A stretch of 64,000 nucleotides of DNA from Sphingosinithalassobacter sp. CS137 (GTDB lineage Bacteria > Pseudomonadota > Alphaproteobacteria > Sphingomonadales > Sphingomonadaceae): assembly GCF_014334115.1 (NCBI RefSeq), contig NZ_CP060494.1, positions 2,758,501-2,822,500 of the forward strand, read 5' to 3'. How positions within the stretch are numbered: position 1 is the first letter of the stretch; each line of letters begins with the position of its first letter. The position numbers and the translations under genes are program-made. The notes below the pieces were generated by a model, which was not told the origin of the DNA, made no database searches, and worked only from the letters and a program-made list of their open reading frames with translations. Positions 53,579 to 62,499 of the stretch are shown here, piece after piece.

Positions 53579-56308
53579 ATGCTTGAACGAAAGATCGCAG
53601 TTCGCACGGCCTTGTCGGCTTCCGTTGGAGCTCTTGCTCTGGCTGTCGCCGGACCGGCTTTCGCTCAGTCGACGCCGGAACCGGCCTCGGATCAGACGGT
53701 ACCTCCGAGCAGGACGCCGCAGCCCGAGGCCGAAGCGATCGTCGTGACCGGATCGCGCATCGAGCGGGCCGGTTTCGACCAGCCCACCCCGACCACCGTG
53801 ATCGGCGATGCAGAAATCCGGCTCGCAACGGCCCCGAACCTGCAGCAGGTGCTCAACGAGCAGCCGCAGATCCGCAACTCGGTCTCGCCCACCGGCACGA
53901 TCGGCAACACCTCGAGCGGCACCGCGCCGGTCGATCTGCGTGGCCTGGGCAGTGCACGCACCCTGACGCTGGTCAACGGCCGTCGTTTCGTCGGCGACAA
54001 CAATCTCAACTTCGTGCCGACGAACCTGGTTCAGCGAGTCGAGCTGGTGACCGGTGGCGCATCGGCAGCCTGGGGCTCGGGCGCGGTCGCGGGCGTCGTC
54101 AACATCATCCTGAACGACGATCTGGACGGACTGACGCTGGGCGCCCAGAGCGGCATCTCGTCGCGCGGCGACGGCTTCCGCTATGGGTTTGATGGTTCGT
54201 TCGGAACGCAGTTCGCCGGTGGCCGCGGGCATTTCATGATCGGCGCGGAATATGTGAACGACGAAGGAATATCGCCGGAGGGACGTGCCGAGCGTCCGTG
54301 GCTGGGCGCAGGCAACGTCAACCTGGGCGGCGGACGCTTCGAGCTGCAGCCGGACGTGAACGATCTGGCGCCGATCACGCGCCAGGGCACGATCCTGGCC
54401 GGGTCGCTCGCGGGGCAGCTGTTCAATGCCGACGGCTCGCTCCGTGCCGCGACCGAGGAGGATTATTTCGGCCTCTATGATCTGCTGTGGGTCGCAAGCC
54501 CGCTCGAGCGCGTCAGCGCCTATGCACGCGCCAGCTACGACATCGGTGAGAATGTCACTGTCTGGGCCGATGCGGTTTATGGCCGCGCCGAAACGACTCA
54601 GCCCTTCTTCCCGGATTTTTCGTCGCCGGTCTTCGCTGTGTCGGCGAGCAACCCGTTCCTTTCGCCGACGATCCAGGCGCAGCTCGCCGGGGCGGGGGAG
54701 ACGAGCCTGACGATCGGGCGGCTGTTCACCGACACTTTCTTCATGACGTTCGACGCGGAACGCGAGACGAAGGAATTCGCGGTCGGCATCGAAGGCAGCT
54801 TCGGCAACGGCTGGGAATATGACGCGCACTTCAGCCATGGCGAAGTCGACAGCGTCCAGCGCTTCTTCAATTCGTCGATCCCCGGAAATTTCGCGCGGGC
54901 GATCGATGCGGTCGAGGTCGGCGGACAGATCGTCTGCGCGGTGAATGCCGATGCGGACCCGACCAACGACGATCCGGCGTGCGTGGCGTTCAATCCGTTC
55001 GGGATCGGCGCCGCCTCGCCCGAGGCGATGGAATATGTGAGCGGCACGCAATATCTCGCGGGGACGACGAAACTCGATTCGGCCACGATCCGGCTGCAGG
55101 GCGATCTGTTCTCGCTGTGGGCGGGCCCGGTCACGATCGCCGTGGGTGCCGAGGCACGTTGGGAGGAGCAGGAACAGTCGAACGGCCCGCTCGACGAGGC
55201 CGGTGTGTTCGGGCTGGCGGTGTTCACCGTGCCGACGCAGGGCGGGTTCGACGTACAGGAAGGCTTCGTCGAAGCGCTGGTTCCGCTGCTCGACACTCAG
55301 GCGCTCGAACTCGATCTGAACGGTGCGGCGCGCTATTCGGACTATAGCCTGAGCGGCGGCATCTGGTCGTGGAAACTGGGCGGCACTGCCCGGCTGTTCG
55401 ACGACATTCTGCTCCGCGCCACGCGCTCGCGCGACATCCGCGCACCCAGCATCGGCAACCTCTTTTCGGTGAGCTCGATCAACGTGCGTCCGGTCGTCGA
55501 TCTCGACAGCGCGGGGAGGGACGCCGTCCCCGGTTATAATCCGAACCCGACCGCGACGATCCTGAGCGGAGGCAATCAGGATCTCGTCCCCGAAGTCAGC
55601 GAGACCTGGACGGTGGGCGGCTCGATCTCCCCCAGCTTCCTGCGCGGGCTCAGCGTCTCGGTCGATTACTACGACATCAAGATCGGCAATGCGATCACGA
55701 CCCCGAGCGCCTCGGATGTCACCGCAGCCTGCGCGCAGGGCGACGCGGGCGCCTGTGCCCGCGTCGTTCGCGATGCGACCGGCACGATCGACACCGTCTA
55801 TGCCTTTGCCCAGAACATCGCGCGGTTCCAGACAAACGGAGTCGATATCGAGGCGGCCTATCAGCTGCCGCTCGCGTTGATCGACGGGGAGGCGGGAACG
55901 CTGCGCTTCCGCGCGCTGGCGACCTATGTCGACTCGCTGGTGTTCGAAACCGGCTTCACCCGCCGCGACGTGGCGGGCGACGTCGGCGATCCGGTCATCG
56001 ACGGCGTACCGCACTGGCGCGGTACGTTCAGCGCCGGCTATCAGAGCGACAGCTTCGGGATCGACACCCGGGTGCGCTATGTGGGCGGCGGCCAGTTCGA
56101 CAGCCAGCAGAACATCATCAACGGCGACATCGAGGCACGCACCTATGTCGATCTGGGTCTGCAGTTCCGCGTGTGGGACCGGTTCGAGCTGTTCGGCAAC
56201 GTCCGCAACGTCTTCGACGTCGATCCGCCGCTGGTCACGACGACGGCCAACGCCCATTACGAAGGCATCGGCCGCTTTTTCCAGGTCGGCACCAAGGTGA
56301 AGTTCTGA
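53579..56308 (+). CDS. TonB-dependent receptor (with SxxK hydrolase 3)
   Basis: A 909-residue outer-membrane transporter. Signal peptide cut near AFAQ|STPE; plug (about 45-175) with EAIVVTGSRIERAGFDQPTP, TAPVDLRGLGSARTLTLVNG and VELVTGGASAAWGSGAVAGV, in part; barrel ending in GTKVKF. The VVTGSRI signature is typical of sphingomonad receptors of broad substrate type. CGGGGAAGAA precedes ATG 53579; an upstream frame has no homology. It is followed 66 bp later by a periplasmic hydrolase, so a peptide- or ester-like substrate is likely. Confidence 0.94.
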   Translation: MLERKIAVRTALSASVGALALAVAGPAFAQSTPEPASDQTVPPSRTPQPEAEAIVVTGSRIERAGFDQPTPTTVIGDAEIRLATAPNLQQVLNEQPQIRNSVSPTGTIGNTSSGTAPVDLRGLGSARTLTLVNGRRFVGDNNLNFVPTNLVQRVELVTGGASAAWGSGAVAGVVNIILNDDLDGLTLGAQSGISSRGDGFRYGFDGSFGTQFAGGRGHFMIGAEYVNDEGISPEGRAERPWLGAGNVNLGGGRFELQPDVNDLAPITRQGTILAGSLAGQLFNADGSLRAATEEDYFGLYDLLWVASPLERVSAYARASYDIGENVTVWADAVYGRAETTQPFFPDFSSPVFAVSASNPFLSPTIQAQLAGAGETSLTIGRLFTDTFFMTFDAERETKEFAVGIEGSFGNGWEYDAHFSHGEVDSVQRFFNSSIPGNFARAIDAVEVGGQIVCAVNADADPTNDDPACVAFNPFGIGAASPEAMEYVSGTQYLAGTTKLDSATIRLQGDLFSLWAGPVTIAVGAEARWEEQEQSNGPLDEAGVFGLAVFTVPTQGGFDVQEGFVEALVPLLDTQALELDLNGAARYSDYSLSGGIWSWKLGGTARLFDDILLRATRSRDIRAPSIGNLFSVSSINVRPVVDLDSAGRDAVPGYNPNPTATILSGGNQDLVPEVSETWTVGGSISPSFLRGLSVSVDYYDIKIGNAITTPSASDVTAACAQGDAGACARVVRDATGTIDTVYAFAQNIARFQTNGVDIEAAYQLPLALIDGEAGTLRFRALATYVDSLVFETGFTRRDVAGDVGDPVIDGVPHWRGTFSAGYQSDSFGIDTRVRYVGGGQFDSQQNIINGDIEARTYVDLGLQFRVWDRFELFGNVRNVFDVDPPLVTTTANAHYEGIGRFFQVGTKVKF

Positions 56309-56374
56309 CCATTGGCGGCGGGAGCGTTCAAGGCGTCCCGCCGCTTCCGTTCGACAGAAGAAGAAGGGGGAGGC

Positions 56375-57868
56375 ATGACTCTGGTCCCGAAACGCAAAGG
56401 CGCCGTGCTGTTCACTGCCCTGCTGCTGGCGACCGCCGCACCGGCGGTCCACGCGCAGACCGTGCAGTTGCCTCGTGCCGAGGCGACCACCACGCTGGAA
56501 ACCCGCGTCGGCGAGCTCGAGGCATTCGTGGATGGCGCAATGGCGATGGGAATCGCCAATCGCGAGATCGCGGGCGCGGTGTTCGTGCTCGTCGCCGACG
56601 GCGAAGTCGTGTTCCAGAAGGGCTATGGCTATGCCGATGTCGAGGCGCGCCGGCCGGTCGATCCGGCGCGGACGCTGTTCCGGCCCGGCTCGGTCTCGAA
56701 GCTGTTCACCTGGACGGCGCTGATGCAGCTGGTCGAGCAGGGCAAGGTCGACCTCGATGCGCCGATCGACCGCTATCTCGACTTCACCATTCCCGACACG
56801 TTTCCGCAGAAGATCCGCGTCCGCGACCTGCTCGATCACACGCCCGGGTTCGAGGACGGCTATGCCGACATGTTCGTCAGCTCGCCGGACGAATATCGGC
56901 CGCTCGGCCCCTGGCTGGCGTCGCACATTCCGGCGCGGGTGCGGCCGCCCGGCCAGGAAATCTCCTACTCCAACTATGGCAGCGCGATCGCCGGCTATAT
57001 CGTCGAGCGCGTATCGGGCGAAGACTTCTTCGACTATGTCGACCGGCACATCTTCCAGCCGCTGGGCATGACCCGCAGCACCTTCCGCGAGCCGCTGCCG
57101 AGCGGCTGGGAAGGCGATGCGGCGGTCGGCTATGAATGGAAGGACGGCCGGTTCGTCGCCCAGCCGCCCGAAATGATTCGCAACATCGCGCCTGCCGGGT
57201 CGATGTCCGCGCCGGGCGCCGACATGGCGCGCTTCATGATCGCTCATCTGCAGGATGGGCAGATCGACGGCACGCGTATCCTGCGCCCCGAAACCGCGCA
57301 GCAGATGCGGACCCGGCTGGCGGCCAATTCGCCGGGCCTGCCGGGTCTTGCCCATGGGTTCCTGGAGGGTCGCGTCTCGAACCCGCGGATCGTCTGGCAC
57401 GGCGGAAATACCGGGGAGTTCCATTCGAACCTGGTGCTCGCGCCCGAGGCGAACGTCGGCTTCTTCATCTCCACCACCGGCGGCGACGGCTCCTCGCTGG
57501 CGCGTTCGGAGCTGACGGCGTTGGTGACCGAGCGCCTGTTTCCGACCGAGCGGCTGCCGCTGTGGACCGGCGCGCCCGCCGAGCTGGTGGAAGGCACCTA
57601 TCGCACCAACCGACGCTCCTACACCAGCTACCGGCTCGATCCCGCGAGCCTGATCCAGGTCCGGCGCGACGGCGAGCATGGGCTGGTGATGACGCTGAAT
57701 GGCGAGACGGTCCGCTGGGAGCAGGTGGGGCCGCGCGTCTTCCAGCAGAGCAGTGCGGCGACGAGTCCCTATGGGCCGCTCGGCCTGCTGCAATTCTATG
57801 GCGAGGGCGGCGACACCCGCTTCTCGTTCGAGGCGCAGCCCTATACGCTCTACCGCCTGATTCCCTGA
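56375..57868 (+). CDS. Serine hydrolase (class C beta-lactamase fold) 3
   Basis: A 497-residue exported protein (signal cut near AVHAQ|TVQL). The catalytic motifs are FRPGSVSKLFTW (Ser106-x-x-Lys109), SYSNYGSAIAGYI (YxN) and IVWHGGNTGEFHSN (HGG). It is closely related to hydrolase 1: the stretches GYGYADVE, FRPGSVSKLFTWTA and MQLVEQGK are nearly identical in both. It lacks the four C-terminal membrane helices of hydrolase 1, so the two arose by duplication and one gained or lost the membrane tail. Probably a D-aminopeptidase or esterase, co-transcribed with the TBDR. Confidence 0.9.
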   Translation: MTLVPKRKGAVLFTALLLATAAPAVHAQTVQLPRAEATTTLETRVGELEAFVDGAMAMGIANREIAGAVFVLVADGEVVFQKGYGYADVEARRPVDPARTLFRPGSVSKLFTWTALMQLVEQGKVDLDAPIDRYLDFTIPDTFPQKIRVRDLLDHTPGFEDGYADMFVSSPDEYRPLGPWLASHIPARVRPPGQEISYSNYGSAIAGYIVERVSGEDFFDYVDRHIFQPLGMTRSTFREPLPSGWEGDAAVGYEWKDGRFVAQPPEMIRNIAPAGSMSAPGADMARFMIAHLQDGQIDGTRILRPETAQQMRTRLAANSPGLPGLAHGFLEGRVSNPRIVWHGGNTGEFHSNLVLAPEANVGFFISTTGGDGSSLARSELTALVTERLFPTERLPLWTGAPAELVEGTYRTNRRSYTSYRLDPASLIQVRRDGEHGLVMTLNGETVRWEQVGPRVFQQSSAATSPYGPLGLLQFYGEGGDTRFSFEAQPYTLYRLIP

Positions 57869-57889
57869 CGCCGCGGGCTTCGGGTTCGA

Positions 57890-57920
57890 GCGGCGCGTCC
57901 TGCAGGTCCGGGCGCGCCGC
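57890..57920. terminator. Hairpin between convergent hydrolase 3 and CocE genes
   Basis: GCGGCGCG (57890-57897) pairs with CGCGCCGC (57913-57920) around a 15-base loop. It sits between two convergent stop codons and lacks T-runs, so it is a moderate candidate for a shared terminator. Confidence 0.45.
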
Positions 57921-57934
57921 GATCGCGTCAGGGT

Positions 57935-59830
57935 CTAGCGTCGGGGCACCACTGGCAAGTCGATGTAGGAAGGCTGGGCGGCGGAATGGTGAAGCGTGTT
58001 GTGCGCCACCACATGGCCGGTTTCGCTTTCGTTAGCGCCGCCGGTGTTCAGGTTGCGCACGAATTTCGGGAAGTTCGACGATGTCACTTCGACGCGGATG
58101 CGATGGCCGGGCTGAAAGGTGTTGCTCGTGGTGATCGGCGTCGGCGCAATGGTATAGACTTCGCCCGCCTCCATCATTTCCGGCCGTTCATAGCCATTGC
58201 GGTAGCGCGCGCGCAGGATCGTGTCGCCGAGGATATAGGCAGTTCCGTCGGGCGCGACATCGACCAGCTTGACCGCGAAGTCGGTGTCGCGTGCGTCCGA
58301 GGAGACACGCAGCACTGCGTTGACGAAGCCAGTGACTTCGAGCGGCTCCGCGAGCGGCGCGCTGGTATAGACCAGCACGTCGCGCCGCGCCTCGATCGGG
58401 CGCTGGTCGAACGCGCCGGCCGTCACCAGCCCGCCGTTGCAGCAGTCGCCGCCGCCGATCGTCTGAACCGGGTTCATCGGATCATAGGTGTAGCGATCCG
58501 GCGCCTCGGCCGCAGGCGGCGCCTCCACGGAAAGCGCCCCGTCGCCATAAAGGCTGTTCGCATTGCCGCCCGAGCGCAGATACATGCGAACGCTGGTGGC
58601 GTCTGCCGGGGGCCATTGCTCCGCCGACTGCCACCGATTGGCGCCCATGGTGTAGAAGCGCACGGCCGGAGTGGTCGCGGGATAGGCGTCGCGCTCGCCC
58701 TTCAGCCAGCGATCGAAAAAGGCGAAGACCTGCGCATCGACGTCGAAGCTGGCGTCGCCGAGATCGCGGTCGCCCGAGACGAAGTCCGGACCGAGCCCGG
58801 CGAAGGCGCAATGGGTGTTCGGCCCGACGATGGCATATTGGTTGGCGCTCGCTTCGGCATCGGTGCCGGCTTCGCGCGCGTGGTTGAACAGCGCCATGTT
58901 CGGGCCGATCGACACGTCGTACCAGCTGTTCACCCAGAGCGCCGGAACGCCCCAGCCCATGTCGTCGTGGTAGAGGCCGCCTTCGCGCCACGCGGGATCG
59001 GCGGGGCCGCGCGCGATCAGCTCCTCGAAGGTCGCGGGCGGCTCGCCGAGATCGGATAGCATCTCGTCGACGGGCAAGTGGCGGATCTGGCGCGTCCAGT
59101 TCACCGAGGGCTTGGTCGCGGCAAGATCATTGTAGCGTGCGATGCGGGCGCGAATATCGGGATCGAGATCGCCGGGAAGCTGCGCACGCAGCGGATTGTC
59201 GACTCCGTAGAGCCAGACGAAGAACAGCGTGCGGGGTACGCCGCCGGTGTACCAATTGCCCTGTTCCCGGAACGGCCCGACCTTGCCGATCCCCGCGCCC
59301 GCAGCCATCGGGACCATCGCGGCGTGAGCCGGATGGTTCTGCGCCGCCAGCGCGAGCTGCCATTCGGCCGACGAGGAACAGCCGAGCGTGCCGATCCGCC
59401 CGTTCGACCAGGATTGCGCCGCGATCCAGCTCAGCGTGTCATAGCCGTCGGTCTGCGGATAGCCGAGGATCTGATAGTCGCCCTCGGAATAATAGCGGCC
59501 CCGCTCGTTCTGGACGACGAAGGCATAGCCGCGTTTGATCGCCTCGAGCGCGCGGCGGCTGGTGCGGACGTTATACGAAAGCTCGTTGTAGGGCGTCTTC
59601 CACAGGATCGTCGGGAGCGGCCCCTCCGCGCCCTTGGGACGATAGATGTTGGTCGCCAGCTCGACGCCGTCGCGCATCGGCACCATCGCGATCATCCGGG
59701 TATCCGCTATCCGCGCCAGTTCCTGAGTGACCGCCTCGTCGCTGTAGCGGGCATAGTCCTGGGCCGGAGCCGGGGCCGCAGTGGCGGTGGCGACGGCAAT
59801 GGCGGCTGCGGCGGCGAAGAGGCGTTTCAC
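57935..59830 (-). CDS. CocE/NonD family hydrolase (X-Pro dipeptidyl-peptidase S15 type), exported
   Basis: A 631-residue exported alpha/beta hydrolase (signal cut near APAQ|DYAR). The N-terminal domain (about 45-330) has VPMRDGVELATNIYRP, VVQNERGRYYSEGDY and the nucleophile region GRIGTLGCSSSAEWQLALAA. The usual GxSYxG elbow is GCSSSA, an altered form. The histidine lies in GPNTHCAF. The C-terminal jelly-roll (about 400-625) matches the CocE/NonD family. Relatives include alpha-amino-acid ester hydrolases, cephalosporin acylases and S15 peptidases. It is 61 bp after the M19 dipeptidase on the same strand and probably shares its promoter (site D). Confidence 0.88.
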   Translation of the reverse strand: MKRLFAAAAAIAVATATAAPAPAQDYARYSDEAVTQELARIADTRMIAMVPMRDGVELATNIYRPKGAEGPLPTILWKTPYNELSYNVRTSRRALEAIKRGYAFVVQNERGRYYSEGDYQILGYPQTDGYDTLSWIAAQSWSNGRIGTLGCSSSAEWQLALAAQNHPAHAAMVPMAAGAGIGKVGPFREQGNWYTGGVPRTLFFVWLYGVDNPLRAQLPGDLDPDIRARIARYNDLAATKPSVNWTRQIRHLPVDEMLSDLGEPPATFEELIARGPADPAWREGGLYHDDMGWGVPALWVNSWYDVSIGPNMALFNHAREAGTDAEASANQYAIVGPNTHCAFAGLGPDFVSGDRDLGDASFDVDAQVFAFFDRWLKGERDAYPATTPAVRFYTMGANRWQSAEQWPPADATSVRMYLRSGGNANSLYGDGALSVEAPPAAEAPDRYTYDPMNPVQTIGGGDCCNGGLVTAGAFDQRPIEARRDVLVYTSAPLAEPLEVTGFVNAVLRVSSDARDTDFAVKLVDVAPDGTAYILGDTILRARYRNGYERPEMMEAGEVYTIAPTPITTSNTFQPGHRIRVEVTSSNFPKFVRNLNTGGANESETGHVVAHNTLHHSAAQPSYIDLPVVPRR

Positions 59831-59891
59831 GGCGGGAGTTCTCCTGTGGTCGGCGCCGCGCGGCGCCCCTGCATCGGCTCGTGGCTTGGCG

Positions 59892-61130
59892 TTACTCGGC
59901 GGCCGCCTGGGCTGCTGCCATCACGCGCAGGATGTTGCCGCCCAGCATCTTCGCAAGATCCTCGTCCGAATAGCCTGCCGCGCGCAGCCGCTCGGTGACG
60001 CGGGGCAGGGCGGAAATGTCCTCGAGCCCGGCGAAGCCGCCGCCGCCGTCCCAGTCGCCCGAGAAGCAGACGTGATCCACTCCGGCAACCTCGATCGTGT
60101 GGAGCACCATCTCCATGTAGCGGTCGAAATCGGTGTCCCACACCGGGTTGGTCTGGTTGAGCGCATACCATTGGCGCGAAAAGGCCTCCTGTTCGGCGGG
60201 CGACATTTCGGCGATCGAATCGAACCGGTCGAACAGCGGTCCGCGCGCGCCGCTGGCGTTCAGGTCCGACAGGAAGATGGTGCTGACGCAGATCGCGCCG
60301 CCCGTTTCGGCGAGCCGGCGGATGCGCGCGTCATCGAGATTGCGCGGATGATCGAACGCCCACTTGGCGGTCGAGTGCGAAAGCAGCAGCGGGGTTTTGG
60401 AGAGCGCCAGCATCTGATCGAACGCTGCGTCCGAGGCGTGGCTGGCATCGATCACCATGCCCAGCCGGTTCATCTCCGCCACCCACTGGCGGCCGAGCGG
60501 GCTGAGCCCGTTCCAGCGCGGCTCATCGGTCGCGGAATCGGCGAACTGATTGTTGGCGCCATGCACCGGCGAGGCGAGGCGGACGCCGCGGCCGTAGAAC
60601 TCCTCCATCAGCGCGAGATCCTCGCCGAAGGGATAGCTGTTCTCCATGCTCTTGAAGGCGATCAGCTTGCCCTGTGCATCAAGGCTGAGGGCGTCTGCGG
60701 GAGTCAGCGCCGGGCCGATCCGCGCCGGGAAGGCCGCAATGGTGCGATCGATGCTGTCCGAGCGCGTGCGCGCAAAGGCCAGCGCGTCGGCGTAGCCCTG
60801 CGGCGTCAACGGCCCCTGATCGGTGTAGATCGCGAAGAAGCCGCCATCGAGCGCGCCGTCCTCCATCCGCGGCAGATCGACCTGCGCCATATCGGTCCGC
60901 AGATCATGGCGGGCTCCGAAGTCCCAGCCGGCGCGGTCGAAATGGAGCGGCGTATCGAGATGGGTGTCGAGCACCAGGAAATCGGCATGGCTGCGCTGTC
61001 CCCCGGGCGCCTGCGGCGTCGCGCAGGAGGACGCGAGCAGCGCGGCGGCAAGCGCGACCGCTCCTCGCAGCGGACGGCGCGCCTGGGGGCTGAAGGAGCA
61101 AAAAGCGGCGTTGGTCGGGCTTGGCGTCAT
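59892..61130 (-). CDS. M19 (renal-type) membrane dipeptidase, exported, intact metal site
   Basis: A 412-residue dipeptidase with an N-terminal signal (ALAAALLASSC|AT, possibly a lipoprotein). The canonical metal motif is present: VLDTHLDTP (His57, Asp59), the bridging Glu in FKSMENSYPFG, then VIDASHASDAAF and LLSHSTAKWAFDHPRN, with the Asp in CFSGDWDGGGG. M19 enzymes cleave dipeptides, including those with a C-terminal D-residue. ATG 61130 is chosen because GGAG sits at the right distance; 61181 is an alternative. It is divergent from the XRE-cupin regulator, with shared site D between them. Confidence 0.9.
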   Translation of the reverse strand: MTPSPTNAAFCSFSPQARRPLRGAVALAAALLASSCATPQAPGGQRSHADFLVLDTHLDTPLHFDRAGWDFGARHDLRTDMAQVDLPRMEDGALDGGFFAIYTDQGPLTPQGYADALAFARTRSDSIDRTIAAFPARIGPALTPADALSLDAQGKLIAFKSMENSYPFGEDLALMEEFYGRGVRLASPVHGANNQFADSATDEPRWNGLSPLGRQWVAEMNRLGMVIDASHASDAAFDQMLALSKTPLLLSHSTAKWAFDHPRNLDDARIRRLAETGGAICVSTIFLSDLNASGARGPLFDRFDSIAEMSPAEQEAFSRQWYALNQTNPVWDTDFDRYMEMVLHTIEVAGVDHVCFSGDWDGGGGFAGLEDISALPRVTERLRAAGYSDEDLAKMLGGNILRVMAAAQAAAE

Positions 61131-61221
61131 GGAGATCTCCGCGCTGCGAGTGGCGCGCGCTTGCGAAAATCGGCGCGCCATCCTACCAATCCTGCAGTGA
61201 ACAGGTCGAGGTCGGACATAA

Positions 61222-61245
61222 TGATCCTGAACGGAAAATTGTCAA
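61222..61245 (-). promoter_or_regulatory. Shared operator site D between dipeptidase and XRE-cupin genes
   Basis: On the minus strand TTGACA (61245-61240) is followed by TTTTCCGTTCAGGATCA (61238-61222), the copy closest to consensus. It lies in the promoter spacer of the dipeptidase-CocE operon, and its inner edge is 24 bp from the GTG start of the XRE-cupin gene. Bound regulator could therefore control both directions. Confidence 0.78.
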
Positions 61246-61261
61246 ACGCCTGGAGCGGCTG

Positions 61262-61891
61262 GTGACCGACACCCATCCGACTCTGGGCAGCGTTCTGCGG
61301 CGCATCCGCGCCGGTAAGGGCTGGACGCTCAAGGAGATGAGCGCGAAGAGCGGCATCCCGGTCTCGACTCTGTCGAAGGTCGAGCACGACCGGCTGACGC
61401 TGACCTACGACAAGCTCCAGCAGCTGAGCCGGCGGCTCAACCTGCGCATGTCCGACCTGTTCGCCGAGGAGCCGGACCGGCCCGAGCGGCAGGCGATGGG
61501 CCGGCGCAGCCTGGGTTCGCTCGAGCGTGCGTTCCGCGTCGAGACGCCGAACTACGACTATCACTATCTGAACCCGGATCTTCGCCGCAAGCGGATGATC
61601 CCGATCCTCACCCGCATCCGCGCGCGCAGCACCGAGGAATTCGGCGAGCTGGTGCGCCACCAGGGCGAGGAACTGATCTACGTCCTCGAAGGCAAGATCA
61701 TCGTGCACACCGAATTCTACGATTCGGTCACGCTGGGGCCGGGCGAATCGATCTACATCGATTCGACCATGGGCCACGCCTATCTGGTGGCGCCCGGCTA
61801 TGACGAGGCGCTGGTGCTGGGCGTGTGTTCGAGCGCCGACGAGGGGCTGATGGACTCGCTGATGAGTCTGCACGGCGAGGTCGCCGCCTGA
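61262..61891 (+). CDS. XRE-family regulator with cupin sensor domain
   Basis: A 209-residue regulator. The HTH_3 domain (about 9-63) reads GSVLRRIRAGKGWTLKEMSA, then KSGIPVSTLSKVEHDRLTLT and YDKLQQLSRRLNL. The C-terminal cupin (about 115-200) includes HQGEELIYVLEGKIIVHTEF, in part, SVTLGPGESIYIDSTMGHAY and an EA-rich end. XRE-cupin proteins often control amino-acid or polyamine catabolism by binding a pathway metabolite. GTG 61262 is chosen because GGAG is six bases before it. Adjacent to site D, it is the best candidate for the factor that binds the shared motif. Confidence 0.9.
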   Translation: MTDTHPTLGSVLRRIRAGKGWTLKEMSAKSGIPVSTLSKVEHDRLTLTYDKLQQLSRRLNLRMSDLFAEEPDRPERQAMGRRSLGSLERAFRVETPNYDYHYLNPDLRRKRMIPILTRIRARSTEEFGELVRHQGEELIYVLEGKIIVHTEFYDSVTLGPGESIYIDSTMGHAYLVAPGYDEALVLGVCSSADEGLMDSLMSLHGEVAA

Positions 61892-61902
61892 GCAGTCTCA
61901 GG
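61887..61902. terminator. Hairpin across the convergent stops of XRE-cupin and Lrp genes
   Basis: CCTGAG-CAGT-CTCAGG is a perfect six-pair inverted repeat that contains both stop codons (TGA on each strand). With only six bases between the genes, it may be the shared terminator. Confidence 0.4.
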
Positions 61903-62362
61903 GAAGCGGCAGCGCCGTGGTGGACTTGATCTCGGACAGCGCGACGATCGAATTGATCTCCTGAATTCCGGCGACCTGGCTGAGCTTTTCGAAGAAGAAG
62001 CGCTCATAGGCCTCGATGTCCGCCGCGACCACGCGCAGCAGGAAGTCGACAGAACCCATCAGCACATAGGCTTCGAGCACTTCGGGGAAGGTCTGGATCG
62101 CCGCGGCGAATTCGTCGAGATGCTGCCGGCCGTGGGTGTTCAGCTTCACCTGGGCGAACACCTGGGCGTTGAGCCCGACCTTGCGGCGGTCGACGAGCGC
62201 CACCTGCTGCCGGATCACGCCGCTCTCGCGCAACCGCTGCACGCGGCGCCAGCACGGCGTCTGCGAAAGCCCGATGCGCTCGGCCAAATCCGCGTTGGAG
62301 AGAGTCGCATCCTCCTGCAGGAGCTCAAGGATGCGGCGTTCGTACCGATCGAGAGGCTCCAT
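61898..62362 (-). CDS. Lrp/AsnC-family transcriptional regulator
   Basis: A 154-residue regulator. The N-terminal HTH (LDRYERRILELLQEDATLSN, then ADLAERIGLSQTPCWRRVQR) and the C-terminal RAM domain (VFAQVKLNTHGRQHLDEFAA, EAYVLMGSVDFLLRVVAADI) are both complete. RAM domains sense amino acids. ATG 62362 has AAGGA upstream. It is divergent from the amino-acid dehydrogenase gene, and in this family the neighbour across the promoter is often the target, so control of the dehydrogenase-acetolactate synthase operon by a branched-chain amino acid is likely. Confidence 0.93.
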   Translation of the reverse strand: MEPLDRYERRILELLQEDATLSNADLAERIGLSQTPCWRRVQRLRESGVIRQQVALVDRRKVGLNAQVFAQVKLNTHGRQHLDEFAAAIQTFPEVLEAYVLMGSVDFLLRVVAADIEAYERFFFEKLSQVAGIQEINSIVALSEIKSTTALPLP

Positions 62363-62499
62363 GCGGATGATCCTTTCCGTAAACCTTCGCATTCCGAAAG
62401 AACAGTCTCAAAAAACGGTCAGCCGGGCAAGAGTTAGGAAACACCTCCTCAGCCGCCAGTGATAGACAGGGAGTGTCTTTCCCGAGGAGTGCCGAGCCG

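Noticed and set aside
53498..57793. 1431-codon open frame opposite TBDR 3 and SxxK hydrolase 3
   Set aside because: It spans two real genes on the other strand and has no recognisable motif; a codon-bias shadow.
61221..61265. Fourteen-codon frame (MILNGKLSNAWSGW) before the XRE-cupin gene
   Set aside because: It lies across operator site D, has no ribosome-binding site, and its overlap with the GTG start looks accidental.
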